This document shows positions 53,117 to 62,944 of a DNA stretch of 64,000 nt, one piece after another. Source of the stretch: Bacteroides pyogenes_A (lineage in GTDB: Bacteria; Bacteroidota; Bacteroidia; Bacteroidales; Bacteroidaceae); the NCBI RefSeq assembly GCF_048595595.1, contig NZ_CP184347.1. One strand, given 5' to 3'. The notes beneath the pieces were generated by a model. That model was given only the letters and a program-made list of their open reading frames with translations. It was not told where the DNA came from and ran no database searches. The stretch's first letter is position 1. Every line of letters begins with the position of its first letter. Made by a program: the position numbers and the translations under genes.

Positions 53117-53671
53117 ATGAACAAAAAAACTTTTTTACTACTTGCACTGCTACTGTGCCTGTTTTTTCCTAAACGTTCCATGGCACAATTTTATTCGGTG
53201 CGTACCAATCTTGTAGGAATGGCAACCGGAAATTTAAACATGGAAGGCTCCATGGCATTCTCCACGCGATGGACGGCACATCTGCCCGTACAGTATAACC
53301 CTTTCAATTTATGGGGCGACGCAAAGCTGAAGAATTTCACCGTGGAACCCGGAGTCCGGTACTGGATGAGGGAATCCTACGGCGGGGGATACTTCTTCGG
53401 GATCCACGGGGTATTTTCAATATACAACGTAGGCGGGATATTCGGGCATCGTTACCGTTACGAAGGCACTGCATGGGGCGGAGGCATTTCCGCCGGATGG
53501 GTACGCCCCCTGTCGAGGAGATGGAACATCGAGTTCGAACTCGGAGCGGGAATCGTATGGGCCGACTGGGAGCGTTTCAGGTGCGTGCACTGTGGAAAAC
53601 GAGTGGCCAAAGACAACGGGGTAAGGCTCGTGCCCACACGCACGGCAGTCAATCTGGTATACTTGTTTTAG
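53117..53671 (+). CDS. DUF3575 family exported protein, first gene of fimbrial operon
   Basis: A 184-residue protein with a signal peptide (MNKKTFLLLALLLCLFFPKRSMAQ) and then FYSVRTNLVGMATGNLNMEGSM, the typical start of DUF3575. Alternating hydrophobic patterns and GGGYFFGIHGVFS, GGGISAGW suggest a small outer-membrane beta barrel. Members often lie at the beginning of Bacteroidales fimbrial clusters; the function is unknown, perhaps assembly or anchoring. ATG at 53117 is preferred because the signal peptide begins there; 53105 is also in frame. It lies right after the invertible segment and so would be the first gene transcribed in the ON state. Confidence 0.85.
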   Translation: MNKKTFLLLALLLCLFFPKRSMAQFYSVRTNLVGMATGNLNMEGSMAFSTRWTAHLPVQYNPFNLWGDAKLKNFTVEPGVRYWMRESYGGGYFFGIHGVFSIYNVGGIFGHRYRYEGTAWGGGISAGWVRPLSRRWNIEFELGAGIVWADWERFRCVHCGKRVAKDNGVRLVPTRTAVNLVYLF

Positions 53672-53729
53672 TTTCTGCCTGTTTTTACTTTTCTACCGAT
53701 ACCATAACTTTTTCAAACAAAGATCACGT

Positions 53730-55466
53730 ATGATGAAAGCCATAAATAAAAAATTGTTCATTGCAGGAATTTGCGCGGGGACAAGCCTGATGTTCTCATG
53801 CTCGTCTTCAAGGGAGCCCAAAACCATGCGCTTGTTTATGCAAGCTCGCCGCCCCAACGTCGAACTGCCCAGAGAGGAGACAGGACGGGAGGGAATATTA
53901 TCGGAAAAAGTCAGCTTCGAACAAAAGACCGACACCGTGGTGGGAAACACCATGGCGGTACAAGACAGCGCGACCGACATATGGCGGAGTGTGGAACTCG
54001 ACCGCGTGGATATAGTGGCCACACGGCAAGTCGTTAAGCAGGTCACTGCCCGGCAGGGCTCTGTCAGGCTGGAGTTCAACGTCAAAGTGCCCGGCATACT
54101 CATAGACAGCTGCTGGAGGGTTACGCTCACCCCTTTGCTCAAGACCAACGACAGCACGGAAACCGCACTCCACCCCGTAGTATTGGCGGGCAGCGGGTTC
54201 TCCCGCATGCAGGAGGAGGACTACAAGGCGTACGACTTGTTCCTCAAAGGCATCATCGACCCTTCGGCCTATGACAGCATATTCCTCGACCGGAAAGGCA
54301 TCGCCCGGGACATCCGCAAAAGGCAGGACCTGTACTACGGCCTGTACGGCAAAGAACGCGACAGGCAGTTGGCATACGAGAGATGGAAAAGGATGACACT
54401 CGACAGGCAGAACTTCTTCAACATGCGTACCGAAGCCAACCGGACAAAGTTGCGCCACCGTTTGGACAGAAAACGCATTGAGGAAAGAGTCAAAAGATAT
54501 ATCACGGGGAAAGACACAGTTGGGCTGGGGAATGCTTACCACCGCAAATACCAAAGACAGGCCAACTTCTGGCCCATGTACAAAATGCACAGGGAGCTAA
54601 CCGCCAGGCGAGTGCCCGGAAAATACAGGGACTTGTACACCGGAGGGCGCACGCTATCGGATATCAGGAATTACGCCTTCACCACCGGAGACTCCACGGA
54701 AATTTCACGAAACCGTTATTTTTTCGATGACATTGCGCTCAACGAAATGAACGACCGCAACCGTGAGGAAATACGCAAGCGCATGATAAGGTATCCCTAT
54801 ATAGACTCGGTGGCAGTGCGTGAAACGAGCATACCGGGGAAAGACTATATTTATCCATACGCAATTACTCTACCGGTCACCGAAGGGATGAAGAAACTGC
54901 AACTGCGCCTGAGCAGTATTGTTGAAGCGAGCGATCTGAGCACTTGGTCGCCTGCCCCCTCAGATACCCTTGTGTTTGTGATCGCCTCGCTCAGCGACCT
55001 GCTCGACCGTTCCGCACTGGAACGCTTTGCCGTAGCACCTTCCGGCACAGAATCGCTTCCGGACAGCTTGGGAAGCGAGCCTTCATATACCCCGGAAGGC
55101 AGAGAATATGCCGAAGGGCTACGGCTTCTGCAGGAACGCGAATACAAGAGCGCACTAAAGATACTGGAGAAATACCCGGATTACAACACGGCTTTGTGCC
55201 TAACCTGCCTGGGATACCACAGCGAAGCGGCGGACCTGCTCGCCCAGCTTCCTAAAACCGCGAGAAGAGAATATATATATGCGGTAGTATGTGCAAGGTT
55301 GCAAAATGCCTACGAAGCCGTAGAACATCTGCTGGAGGCTTGCCGCAGGGACCCGGACATGGTGCTCAGAGTAAATATGGACCCCGAACTTTCGGATTTG
55401 ATACCGCAATTCGTGGGATTGAAAGAGGAACTCGACAAGATAGCCTCGGGAGAAAACGGAATATAA
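53730..55466 (+). CDS. DUF3868-type fimbrial operon lipoprotein
   Basis: A 578-residue lipoprotein (signal peptide with lipobox MFSCSSS, Cys about residue 28). The N-terminal part contains VRLEFNVKVPGILIDSCWRV, the DUF3868 type of domain found beside DUF3575 and fimbrillin genes. The middle is rich in Arg/Lys/Tyr and probably helical (LYYGLYGKERDRQLAYERWK). The C-terminal 130 residues look like TPR-type helices (LRLLQEREYKSALKILEKYP). Function unknown; it may help assemble fimbriae at the outer membrane. It follows DUF3575 by 58 nt. The gene is more GC-rich than the fimbrillin gene after it. Confidence 0.82.
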   Translation: MMKAINKKLFIAGICAGTSLMFSCSSSREPKTMRLFMQARRPNVELPREETGREGILSEKVSFEQKTDTVVGNTMAVQDSATDIWRSVELDRVDIVATRQVVKQVTARQGSVRLEFNVKVPGILIDSCWRVTLTPLLKTNDSTETALHPVVLAGSGFSRMQEEDYKAYDLFLKGIIDPSAYDSIFLDRKGIARDIRKRQDLYYGLYGKERDRQLAYERWKRMTLDRQNFFNMRTEANRTKLRHRLDRKRIEERVKRYITGKDTVGLGNAYHRKYQRQANFWPMYKMHRELTARRVPGKYRDLYTGGRTLSDIRNYAFTTGDSTEISRNRYFFDDIALNEMNDRNREEIRKRMIRYPYIDSVAVRETSIPGKDYIYPYAITLPVTEGMKKLQLRLSSIVEASDLSTWSPAPSDTLVFVIASLSDLLDRSALERFAVAPSGTESLPDSLGSEPSYTPEGREYAEGLRLLQEREYKSALKILEKYPDYNTALCLTCLGYHSEAADLLAQLPKTARREYIYAVVCARLQNAYEAVEHLLEACRRDPDMVLRVNMDPELSDLIPQFVGLKEELDKIASGENGI

Positions 55467-55543
55467 ACCCTGTAACAGAAATAACAGATATATGAGAACG
55501 TTTCTAACTATTTATTCTATTTATTAATTTAATTTTTATGATT

Positions 55544-56692
55544 ATGAAAAAGAATCTATTCAAAAGTTTATTGACTATGTGTGCGCTGGGAGCAATGTTC
55601 ACTGCGTGCAGCAACGAGGGAAATGAAGTCCCTGATGTAACTAAAGGGGAAAAGAAAACAGTATTCATGAAACTGAATTTGGGTACATCTGAAAACGGTA
55701 CCAGAGCGACGGAAGATCCGATTAACACCGCAACTGTTGCAACTGTGAACAATTTACACATTTACTTCTATAAAGATGCCGATAAAAGTATTCAGAAGTA
55801 TATGAAAGTGACTTCAAGTACTACACCCAGTATTTCAGATCTTGAGACTGGAAAGGAAATCGCAGATGTTCCTGCAGCAGCAGACAAAATCTTGATACGT
55901 GGTAATGTTCCTGCGAGTGTGACATTGCCTGTAGGCGGATTGATTACTGTTGTTGAAAATCAACAGATAAACATCACAACTCAGAAAGACAATGCAGACT
56001 TGTTATTAGGGCATCTTGCAGCTCCCATTCAGAATTGGAATGGTGTAGGTGGTGCTCCTATTACCGGCATGACTAGTGCAGGTAAATATGCTGTGGTTGA
56101 ACTCGAACTTAGCGTGGCTCGTATCGAAGTGGAAGGTTTGAAAGCTACTGGTCAGGTAAATGCTTTCAAGTTGAAAGGTATTTATGTGAACAACTTCTAT
56201 AAGAATCTGAAGTTGGGAGACGGAGCCTCCGCAGACAAGGAAAATTATGGTGCGACTGCTAGCAATTATGCTTTGGGACAAGGACTTTACCAGGCTGCAA
56301 ACACTAAATTATTCGATGAGTTTACTCCTGGTTCTGCTACTGGAGAGACTGAAGCTGCTAGTGGTAAGCGTTGGGCTTATCATGCATTCTCTAATGATGC
56401 AGTAATAGCTAATGACCAATTACAACTTATATTTAAAGTGAGTGACTTAGCTGGCGGTGGCGGTGTAACTTTCCCTGCAGGCGATCAGTTTATCACTGTA
56501 AGAGGGTTTAAGGATAAAATAACCGATCAAATTGTGAAATTGGAAAAAGGCAAAATCTATAGCATCAGCAAATCTGATTTCACATTCGATGAGAGCAACC
56601 TTTCTACAGTCCCTAACACTGATGCAGTAGGCGTTTGGTTGAAAGTAACGGTTAAACCTTGGACGGTTGTTGCAGTTAAACCGAACCTGTAA
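55544..56692 (+). CDS. Major fimbrillin subunit (Mfa1/FimA-like)
   Basis: A 382-residue lipoprotein precursor. The signal peptide ends AMFTACSN, and an Arg (ENGTRATEDP, about residue 50) marks a possible processing site, as in fimbrillins whose propeptide is removed after an Arg so that subunits can join by strand exchange. The rest is an all-beta fimbrillin pattern (VFMKLNLGTSENGT, VNNLHIYFY, AVVELELSVARIEVEGL, FKLKGIYVNNF). The C-terminal GVWLKVTVKPWTVVAVKP would be the donor or exchange strand. Base composition is more AT-rich than neighbouring genes, fitting high expression. A stem-loop region (56826-56892) follows, which may separate its level from the minor subunits. Confidence 0.88.
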   Translation: MKKNLFKSLLTMCALGAMFTACSNEGNEVPDVTKGEKKTVFMKLNLGTSENGTRATEDPINTATVATVNNLHIYFYKDADKSIQKYMKVTSSTTPSISDLETGKEIADVPAAADKILIRGNVPASVTLPVGGLITVVENQQINITTQKDNADLLLGHLAAPIQNWNGVGGAPITGMTSAGKYAVVELELSVARIEVEGLKATGQVNAFKLKGIYVNNFYKNLKLGDGASADKENYGATASNYALGQGLYQAANTKLFDEFTPGSATGETEAASGKRWAYHAFSNDAVIANDQLQLIFKVSDLAGGGGVTFPAGDQFITVRGFKDKITDQIVKLEKGKIYSISKSDFTFDESNLSTVPNTDAVGVWLKVTVKPWTVVAVKPNL

Positions 56693-57042
56693 AAAAGAGA
56701 AATAAGATATAATAAAAAAACTATGCACGAATTCATAATTGCATACGTATTAATTAGTTAAGTTATCGGCAGGGCCTGATGTGAATCCCGCTCTGTTTTC
56801 TTACTAAAATTTGTTTGTTTACAAAAATGGGATGGGCACGCAGCCTTTTCCCTCAGCTTGAGAAAGTCGGCGGTTACAGGCTCCATCCCATTCTTACAAA
56901 TGATTTATAACAGTATTATATGGATAAACGGCAAAGGCTTCGCTAATCGGGGCTCCGTATGCCATATGTGCAAGCTTTATTGATAACTAAATAACCTGAT
57001 CCTGACTCATAACGCATCAGTATCACTTTAAATACACTACGC
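56693..57042 (+). other. 350-nt gap after the fimbrillin gene, with a long-range stem
   Basis: No gene seen. aatgggatgg (56826-56835) and ccatcccatt (56883-56892) form a perfect 10-bp stem with a 47-nt loop. There is no T-run after it, so it may be a processing or partial-termination structure. No consensus promoter was found for the next gene. Confidence 0.5.
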
Positions 57043-57957
57043 ATGAAATTGTTTAAAATCTATTTCTTCCTAATGCTTCCTGTCATATTGGCAACAGGGT
57101 GCATCAGGGAGTCTTTGGAGGGCTGTCCGCTGGACACCCGGTTACGATTCACCTATTTTCCTCAAGGCGCCGTCAAGGACCTGTTCAGGGAGCGTGTGGA
57201 GCAGGTGACACTGTGCGTCTACCGTCCGGATGGGACCATAGAACAGACCCTGACAATCTCCAAAGGCGAACTCATGAAGTTTCAGGGGACGGAACTCTAC
57301 CTTCCCCAAGGGGAGTACACGGTGGTTTGCTGGGCGAACGCATCGGCAGAAAACAGCAGGCTCGGAGGATTCCAAACAGGAGAAACCATTGCCGACCTGT
57401 TCCTTGAACATCCGAAAGCCGCAACTTCACAAGAGATCCCTACGCTCGACAGGCTGCTGTTCGCCACGGCGGACCTGAGTGTGAACGAGCGGAACGCGGG
57501 TGTGGAGACCGAAGTCAAGTTCAGCACCAGGACCATTCGCGTGAGCGTGCTGCTGAAAGGGATAAGCCTGCAACCTCAATTAAAGATGGGCGGTCTGGCA
57601 TCCGCACTGCGTCCGATGAAAGATGACGACACGGGAGAATGGAAAGTGCTTCCGGTGGAGCAGGGAAAGACATATGTTCCGTCGGTGGAATACGACGGGA
57701 CGAAGAAAGAGGCCGTAGCTGTGATGGACGTTCCCCGGTTCGGGGCGGACACGCCCGCTCTGATAGAACTCAAAGACAACGCGGGAAACCACATCGTGCC
57801 TCCCATCTCGATAGCAGACCTTATCAGGAAGTATAACATACAGATAGGGGATGAAAACGAAATTGTGATTCCCATCGAGATTACATTTACCAACGGGCAT
57901 GCGAAGATAACGATTAAGGACTGGGAAAACCAGAATGTGAAACCGGGAGGAGTCTGA
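57043..57957 (+). CDS. FimB/Mfa2-type fimbrial anchor lipoprotein
   Basis: A 304-residue lipoprotein (VILATGC, Cys20). The following RESLEGCPLDTRLRFTYFPQG and VEQVTLCVYRPDG are typical of FimB/Mfa2 proteins, which anchor the fimbria in the outer membrane and limit its length. PQGEYTVVCWANA matches the fimbrillin-like beta domain. The C-terminal IPIEITFTNGHAKITIKDWENQ is the usual end. It is next in the operon after the major fimbrillin. Confidence 0.88.
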   Translation: MKLFKIYFFLMLPVILATGCIRESLEGCPLDTRLRFTYFPQGAVKDLFRERVEQVTLCVYRPDGTIEQTLTISKGELMKFQGTELYLPQGEYTVVCWANASAENSRLGGFQTGETIADLFLEHPKAATSQEIPTLDRLLFATADLSVNERNAGVETEVKFSTRTIRVSVLLKGISLQPQLKMGGLASALRPMKDDDTGEWKVLPVEQGKTYVPSVEYDGTKKEAVAVMDVPRFGADTPALIELKDNAGNHIVPPISIADLIRKYNIQIGDENEIVIPIEITFTNGHAKITIKDWENQNVKPGGV

Positions 57958-58019
57958 AAGCCCGGAGCGCGTTCTGAACGAAACATAGGTTGTCACACAA
58001 CCGAATAACAATATTGCAT

Positions 58020-60344
58020 ATGATGAAAACAGATTTGATAAAGCGGATCGCGAAGCAAATGGCAAGCAATGTCATCCTCTACACGACTGTGTTGCTGCTC
58101 GCCGTAGCTTGTCGGAACGACGAGCCTGTTCCCTCTCCCGCACCGAATCCGCCGGCAGGGAAAGACAAAGCGCAGGTGACCATTACTATACACATACCCG
58201 GCATGCGTACTCCCGGGACACGGGCAGTAAATGACGAAACCCTCGGATTCCCCATATCCGTACTCGCTTTCAAGGTGGAAGGGGGACAGGAGAAACTCAA
58301 ATTCATGAAAGTATTTCAGACCCAGTCCGATCCGGGAGCACCTGATGTAAACACAGGGAGTAACCCGTTTGCCATGCACCTCAGAGGAATTGATGAAGGC
58401 GACTACAATCGTCTGTGCATACTCACCTCCACCGACGTCACGGGAAAGCTGACGGCGGGAACCTCCACTTTCGACAATCTGAAACAATTGGATATTACCG
58501 GCGGAATGGATCCGGCGACGGGACAATACGTGAAAAACGAAATACCTATGTACGGAGAGCTGAAGCTCGCTACCCAGAACGGCATCTCCATCAAAGCAGG
58601 CGTATCCAAGGTCTTTACCGAAGAAGTCAAATTCCTGCGGGCGATGGCGAGAATAGAGGTCAAGAAACAACACGGTCCCGGAACCGTCGACGCAGTATTG
58701 GAAAAAGTCTATTTCTGCCGTTCGGTGAAAAACGGACGTATATATGGCGACAAGGATAATTACACCACTACGCTGAATCTCCCGGGTTCGCTTGAAGCAA
58801 ACATTACCCCGGCGGACTGCGGAAGCATCTCGCCTGCCGGCATGACTGTCGAACAAAATCTTTCTACCCCTATATACGCATACGAGCAACCGGCTTCCGG
58901 CACGATAGGCACAGACGGGGCGCGAATTATCGTCAAGATAACCGGATTTCATAGTGGCTTCTACCCCATCGATTTCATCGACGACGGCACGCACGGAAAG
59001 CCGAAAGGAACGCCCATTCCCATTCGCCGCAACCATAAATATCTGTTCAACATCACGGCGGTGAATGCTCCCGGATATGCCACATTGCAAGAGGCGTTGC
59101 AAAGCAAGGAAATATTTACCAATGAAAACGGTATTACGGCAACGCTACTGACTGTAGACGAAAGCATGAAAAACATTATATTCAACAGTGGATATTACCT
59201 AACAATATCCGAAGATAAAATAACGGAATGGACTGACTCCCCGCTGACCAGACAAATAACAGTGCAAACAGACGTTCCCAGCGGATTTAGCATTGCTTGC
59301 TACAACCAAGATGGCAGCCCGATAACAGATAGTTGGCTTACCTCAAGTTCCGCCGGAGGAGGCGCGAACGCCCCGCAACAATTCACGATCTCCTTGAACG
59401 GAAATTACCGTGGCAGAACAGGCTATCTGGAAATATCCGCCGGACGATTGGAAGCCCGTGTGAAAGTCATACTGAATCCCATTCCGCTGATGTATGTAGC
59501 GGAACATGGCTTGGTGGGGGGGTACACCGGAGCCGGAGGTTATGCCGTCATATCTACAAATGATGCGGAGAACTCCCCTGCACAGAAAGAACCCGAGGTA
59601 CGGTGGGCTACCAGCCATAACAACGACCAGAACGGTTGTTACCCTTGCTATTTGACCAATGGATCTTATCATTCCATTGTCAACCCGAATAGGAAGAACC
59701 TTTTTGCCGACCATCCTTTCTTGGCCGGTTACCACATGCCCGCTGCAGAAGAAATAAACGGGATTTTTTCCAACTTGAACTTCCAATTGAGTTCGGGATT
59801 TAATTCAGTTGACGGTGTCATGCCTGTCAGATACGGTAATATTTCAAAGACATATTATTGTGAAATAAAATCGGACGGCGGACCGATAGCATATGGCTTA
59901 CATCTGCAATCTGCCGCCGGAGGACTCGGGACTGATTACCCCGGAGCACCGGATGACTCGGAACGTTGTGCCTACCGCTACGAGGCAGTAGGAACCCCAG
60001 GTAACAACAATAACTATTTCCACCTGAAAGTATCCAGCGTATGGGTAGGTGACGACTATTCGGTAGATATCGATGCGGTTGCCAATGAGAGTTTCTGGAA
60101 TGCGCGTAGAACCCATACGGTTACTCGCATATTCCCTAATCCGGGACAAATAGCGAATTATAACGATCCTGTTTATCACCAAGGAAGTCTCCTACATAGA
60201 GGTAGTCTCAGGTTCTATTACTGGATTGCGACACCTCCATTGGCAGATACGAATTATGAATCCGGGAATCTGTCGCATCTCCCGGGGAATACCAACCGAA
60301 ATGCGATGCAAGGAATGGCGGTACGCCCTTTCCTTAACCCTTGA
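58020..60344 (+). CDS. Fimbrial accessory/tip protein, paralogue 1
   Basis: A 774-residue lipoprotein (LLLAVAC, Cys about residue 32). After VTITIHIPGMRTPGTRAVND come fimbrillin-like domains (about 50-370), a BACON-like segment (DVPSGFSIACYNQDGSPITD, about 430-500), and a C-terminal domain of about 270 residues beginning MYVAEHGLVGGYTGAGGYAV and ending GMAVRPFLN. The same C-terminal plan occurs in the next gene. In P. gingivalis the genes after the anchor encode minor tip proteins (FimC-E, Mfa3-5), so a tip or adhesion role is inferred. ATG at 58020 or 58023. Confidence 0.8.
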   Translation: MMKTDLIKRIAKQMASNVILYTTVLLLAVACRNDEPVPSPAPNPPAGKDKAQVTITIHIPGMRTPGTRAVNDETLGFPISVLAFKVEGGQEKLKFMKVFQTQSDPGAPDVNTGSNPFAMHLRGIDEGDYNRLCILTSTDVTGKLTAGTSTFDNLKQLDITGGMDPATGQYVKNEIPMYGELKLATQNGISIKAGVSKVFTEEVKFLRAMARIEVKKQHGPGTVDAVLEKVYFCRSVKNGRIYGDKDNYTTTLNLPGSLEANITPADCGSISPAGMTVEQNLSTPIYAYEQPASGTIGTDGARIIVKITGFHSGFYPIDFIDDGTHGKPKGTPIPIRRNHKYLFNITAVNAPGYATLQEALQSKEIFTNENGITATLLTVDESMKNIIFNSGYYLTISEDKITEWTDSPLTRQITVQTDVPSGFSIACYNQDGSPITDSWLTSSSAGGGANAPQQFTISLNGNYRGRTGYLEISAGRLEARVKVILNPIPLMYVAEHGLVGGYTGAGGYAVISTNDAENSPAQKEPEVRWATSHNNDQNGCYPCYLTNGSYHSIVNPNRKNLFADHPFLAGYHMPAAEEINGIFSNLNFQLSSGFNSVDGVMPVRYGNISKTYYCEIKSDGGPIAYGLHLQSAAGGLGTDYPGAPDDSERCAYRYEAVGTPGNNNNYFHLKVSSVWVGDDYSVDIDAVANESFWNARRTHTVTRIFPNPGQIANYNDPVYHQGSLLHRGSLRFYYWIATPPLADTNYESGNLSHLPGNTNRNAMQGMAVRPFLNP

Positions 60345-60443
60345 ATGAAGACATGTACGATAAGCAATAATTAACCGGACCTTGTTCTTAAACGAACGAC
60401 GTAATCCGACAGTAGACAGAGGCAATATTCTGACAAATAAATT

Positions 60444-62897
60444 ATGAAGACAAGAGATTTTATCATAAACATGCTTTTCGCTTGCTGCGCAATGGGAACC
60501 GTTGCATGCAGCGACGAAGCCGGACAAACGCCCGTACCCGATCGGGAAGCGACCATCTACCTGAATTTCAAGACAGCCGCCACCGAACCCCATTCCGGCA
60601 TACGGGCTTTGCAGCAAGCCGGTACACCGGCAACGGAACTTTGGATGGACGCGGGCACAGCGGACAGTGCTCCCACCGAAGGAAAAATGACTGCCGGAAC
60701 TACGCGTGCGCCGATGACCCGCGCCGTGAACGAGGACGGCATACAGACCGTAGACCTGCTCGCATTCAAAACCGGAAGCAACCCCAACGACATAAAGCAG
60801 GGCACGTTTTTCTATCGCGTACGGGGCGAGTACGACCCCGCAAACCGCTCGGTGAAAGTACGCCTGATAAGCGACCCCCACGCCCAGACGCTTGTGCTCG
60901 TAGCCAACGCCCGCGACAAAGTAGACCGGCTCGCAGCCGCATTGGGCGAAGCCAAAGAGGATGTGATGAAGCGCCTCCTTGTGAGCGCTACGGCAGACGG
61001 ACAACCCGACCTGAGCAGCGGGTACATGCCCATGTGGGGCGAACTACCCAACCAGACGATAGACGCGAACTACGGGAACGGCACTTCGGCAACCGCGCCG
61101 AAGACGACCGTGACAATGATACGCCCCGTGGCAAAGGTGACGCTGAAATGCTCCGATGCACCCGGAAAGTCCTTCTTCGGGAAATTCGAAGAATTACGCC
61201 TGTACAATTATCGCAGTAAGGGACGCATCTCACCCGACAACTGCACAGCGCCCAATGCGCCGGGAATGACGGTGAACACACCTACCGTGCCCGACAACGC
61301 GACAGTGGCGCAAGGCACATATAAAGAACTGCACAGTTTCGGTGATCCGGCTATCCTCGCAGGGCAAGAAAAAAGTTTTTATCTTTTCGAGGCGGACAAT
61401 CGCGCCAAGGCAGGCGAATCGGAGATGAAAGCCACCTGCCTCATCGTTCATGTCAAATTCAACAGCGCCACAGCGGAAGGACAAGCTTTGGAGGCCAGTA
61501 TCTCTCCACACTTCGGATATTACCGTATCGATTTCAGAGATTATGACACAGACCAGTTTTTCGACCTGCTGCGTAACCACCACTACGTCATCGAAACTCA
61601 GAGCGTGGACAGTCCTCCGGCAGCAACACCCGAAGACGCGCTCAAGGGCCAACATACCCTCAAATGCCGCATCGTTCCATGGAACCAAGTGCAGGAAGAG
61701 GTGAAAGTGCCGGGCAACAAACGGCTGACGGTGGATAAGAGAGAAGTGTATATCCCTTTCTCTGCGGCCACTACGGGACGCCCGCTTACCATCACCACCG
61801 AAAACACGGGAGGGTGGACGACAGCCGATGTCCCGGCATGGTGTACGCTGTCGGATACGCAAACAACGACAGACGGCACTGTTGTCTTGAATATAAAAGC
61901 GACGAACAGACTATACGCCAGAGGAAGCTTCAAACTCAAAGCCGGAGCGGCGGAAATGGAAATAAAAGTAAAGGTGGGCAAACTGCCACCCGAATATATG
62001 AGCGAATATAACCTTGCAGGAGGTTCTGCATACGGTTATATACCGGCTACCGGAGCCACTGCCGCACAAACCGACGGACCGCTGCGTTGGGCCAATGACA
62101 ACCAATTCGGCGCAAGCGGCTACTATAACTGGTATGTATGCACAGGAACAACGGATGCCACCCACAACCCGAATGGGCTGAAACTCTTCGAAGACCCCTT
62201 GCTGAAAGACAAATACCACCTGCCTTCGGCTGAAGAATGGGGAGGAATTCTGCCCCCGCATGGTTTTATTGCATGGAACAGTTATACAGAACTTACCATA
62301 AACGAAAGACTACGGCATGAGAAAATAAACATCGGAGGGCAAAAGCATACATACAAAAGCGAATATAAGCTCCTTTCACCATGGAAAATGTCAGCGCTTC
62401 GTTTTCAAAAAGGAGTGCAAGGAGCCAATGCCGAATATCCCCTCGCACCGGACAACTCAATGGTTTGCGCTTATTTCTACGAGCTAAAAAGTGTTAACTA
62501 TCCCGGTGGATCATCAGGAAACGCCGTAAATATAAGAATCGTATATCTGGGCGGAGATGCCGCTATACCGACTATCAACCAGTTGACCCTTGCTTGGTGG
62601 CAAGCGCAAGAACAGATCCCGGGCAGAGTGTTCAACTATACGATAGAGCGCTCAGGGTATTTATCTCCACTTTCCAGCAATCCTTCTTCAGGTATTCCGG
62701 GGGGCACTATACCCGGATCGGTTAGCCAGCTAAATACCGCATTTAATTTCTGGACATCTTCGCCTCCTCCGCCCGGCACCTCTCAGGCTTGGAGGTACGG
62801 ATACACGGCTTTTGAGAATGGACACGCCATAGGTGAGGCCCATCAGCCTAAATACAGAGGCTACAGCGTACGCCCGTTCCATAACTATGACGAATAG
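60444..62897 (+). CDS. Fimbrial accessory/tip protein, paralogue 2
   Basis: An 817-residue lipoprotein (lipobox ACCAMGTVAC, Cys about residue 23). Fimbrillin-like domains contain TRAPMTRAVNEDGIQTVDLL and VRPVAKVTLKCSDAPG-type segments. A BACON-like region (TTENTGGWTTADVPAWCTLS, about 450-510) follows. The C-terminal domain has EYNLAGGSAYGYIPA, DKYHLPSAEEWGGILPP and YRGYSVRPFHNY. It shares layout with the preceding gene, from which it probably arose by duplication, but sequence identity looks low outside the C-terminal domain. Last gene of the operon; a hairpin follows at 62909-62938. Confidence 0.8.
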   Translation: MKTRDFIINMLFACCAMGTVACSDEAGQTPVPDREATIYLNFKTAATEPHSGIRALQQAGTPATELWMDAGTADSAPTEGKMTAGTTRAPMTRAVNEDGIQTVDLLAFKTGSNPNDIKQGTFFYRVRGEYDPANRSVKVRLISDPHAQTLVLVANARDKVDRLAAALGEAKEDVMKRLLVSATADGQPDLSSGYMPMWGELPNQTIDANYGNGTSATAPKTTVTMIRPVAKVTLKCSDAPGKSFFGKFEELRLYNYRSKGRISPDNCTAPNAPGMTVNTPTVPDNATVAQGTYKELHSFGDPAILAGQEKSFYLFEADNRAKAGESEMKATCLIVHVKFNSATAEGQALEASISPHFGYYRIDFRDYDTDQFFDLLRNHHYVIETQSVDSPPAATPEDALKGQHTLKCRIVPWNQVQEEVKVPGNKRLTVDKREVYIPFSAATTGRPLTITTENTGGWTTADVPAWCTLSDTQTTTDGTVVLNIKATNRLYARGSFKLKAGAAEMEIKVKVGKLPPEYMSEYNLAGGSAYGYIPATGATAAQTDGPLRWANDNQFGASGYYNWYVCTGTTDATHNPNGLKLFEDPLLKDKYHLPSAEEWGGILPPHGFIAWNSYTELTINERLRHEKINIGGQKHTYKSEYKLLSPWKMSALRFQKGVQGANAEYPLAPDNSMVCAYFYELKSVNYPGGSSGNAVNIRIVYLGGDAAIPTINQLTLAWWQAQEQIPGRVFNYTIERSGYLSPLSSNPSSGIPGGTIPGSVSQLNTAFNFWTSSPPPPGTSQAWRYGYTAFENGHAIGEAHQPKYRGYSVRPFHNYDE

Positions 62898-62908
62898 CGT
62901 CACCGTAA

Positions 62909-62938
62909 TCCGCAGAACAGCAATCGCCGTTCTGCGGA
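62909..62938 (+). terminator. Hairpin at the end of the fimbrial operon
   Basis: tccgcagaac (62909-62918) and gttctgcgga (62929-62938) form a perfect 10-bp stem with a 10-nt loop. There is no T-run, so termination is uncertain. Confidence 0.45.
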
Positions 62939-62944
62939 ACGGCA

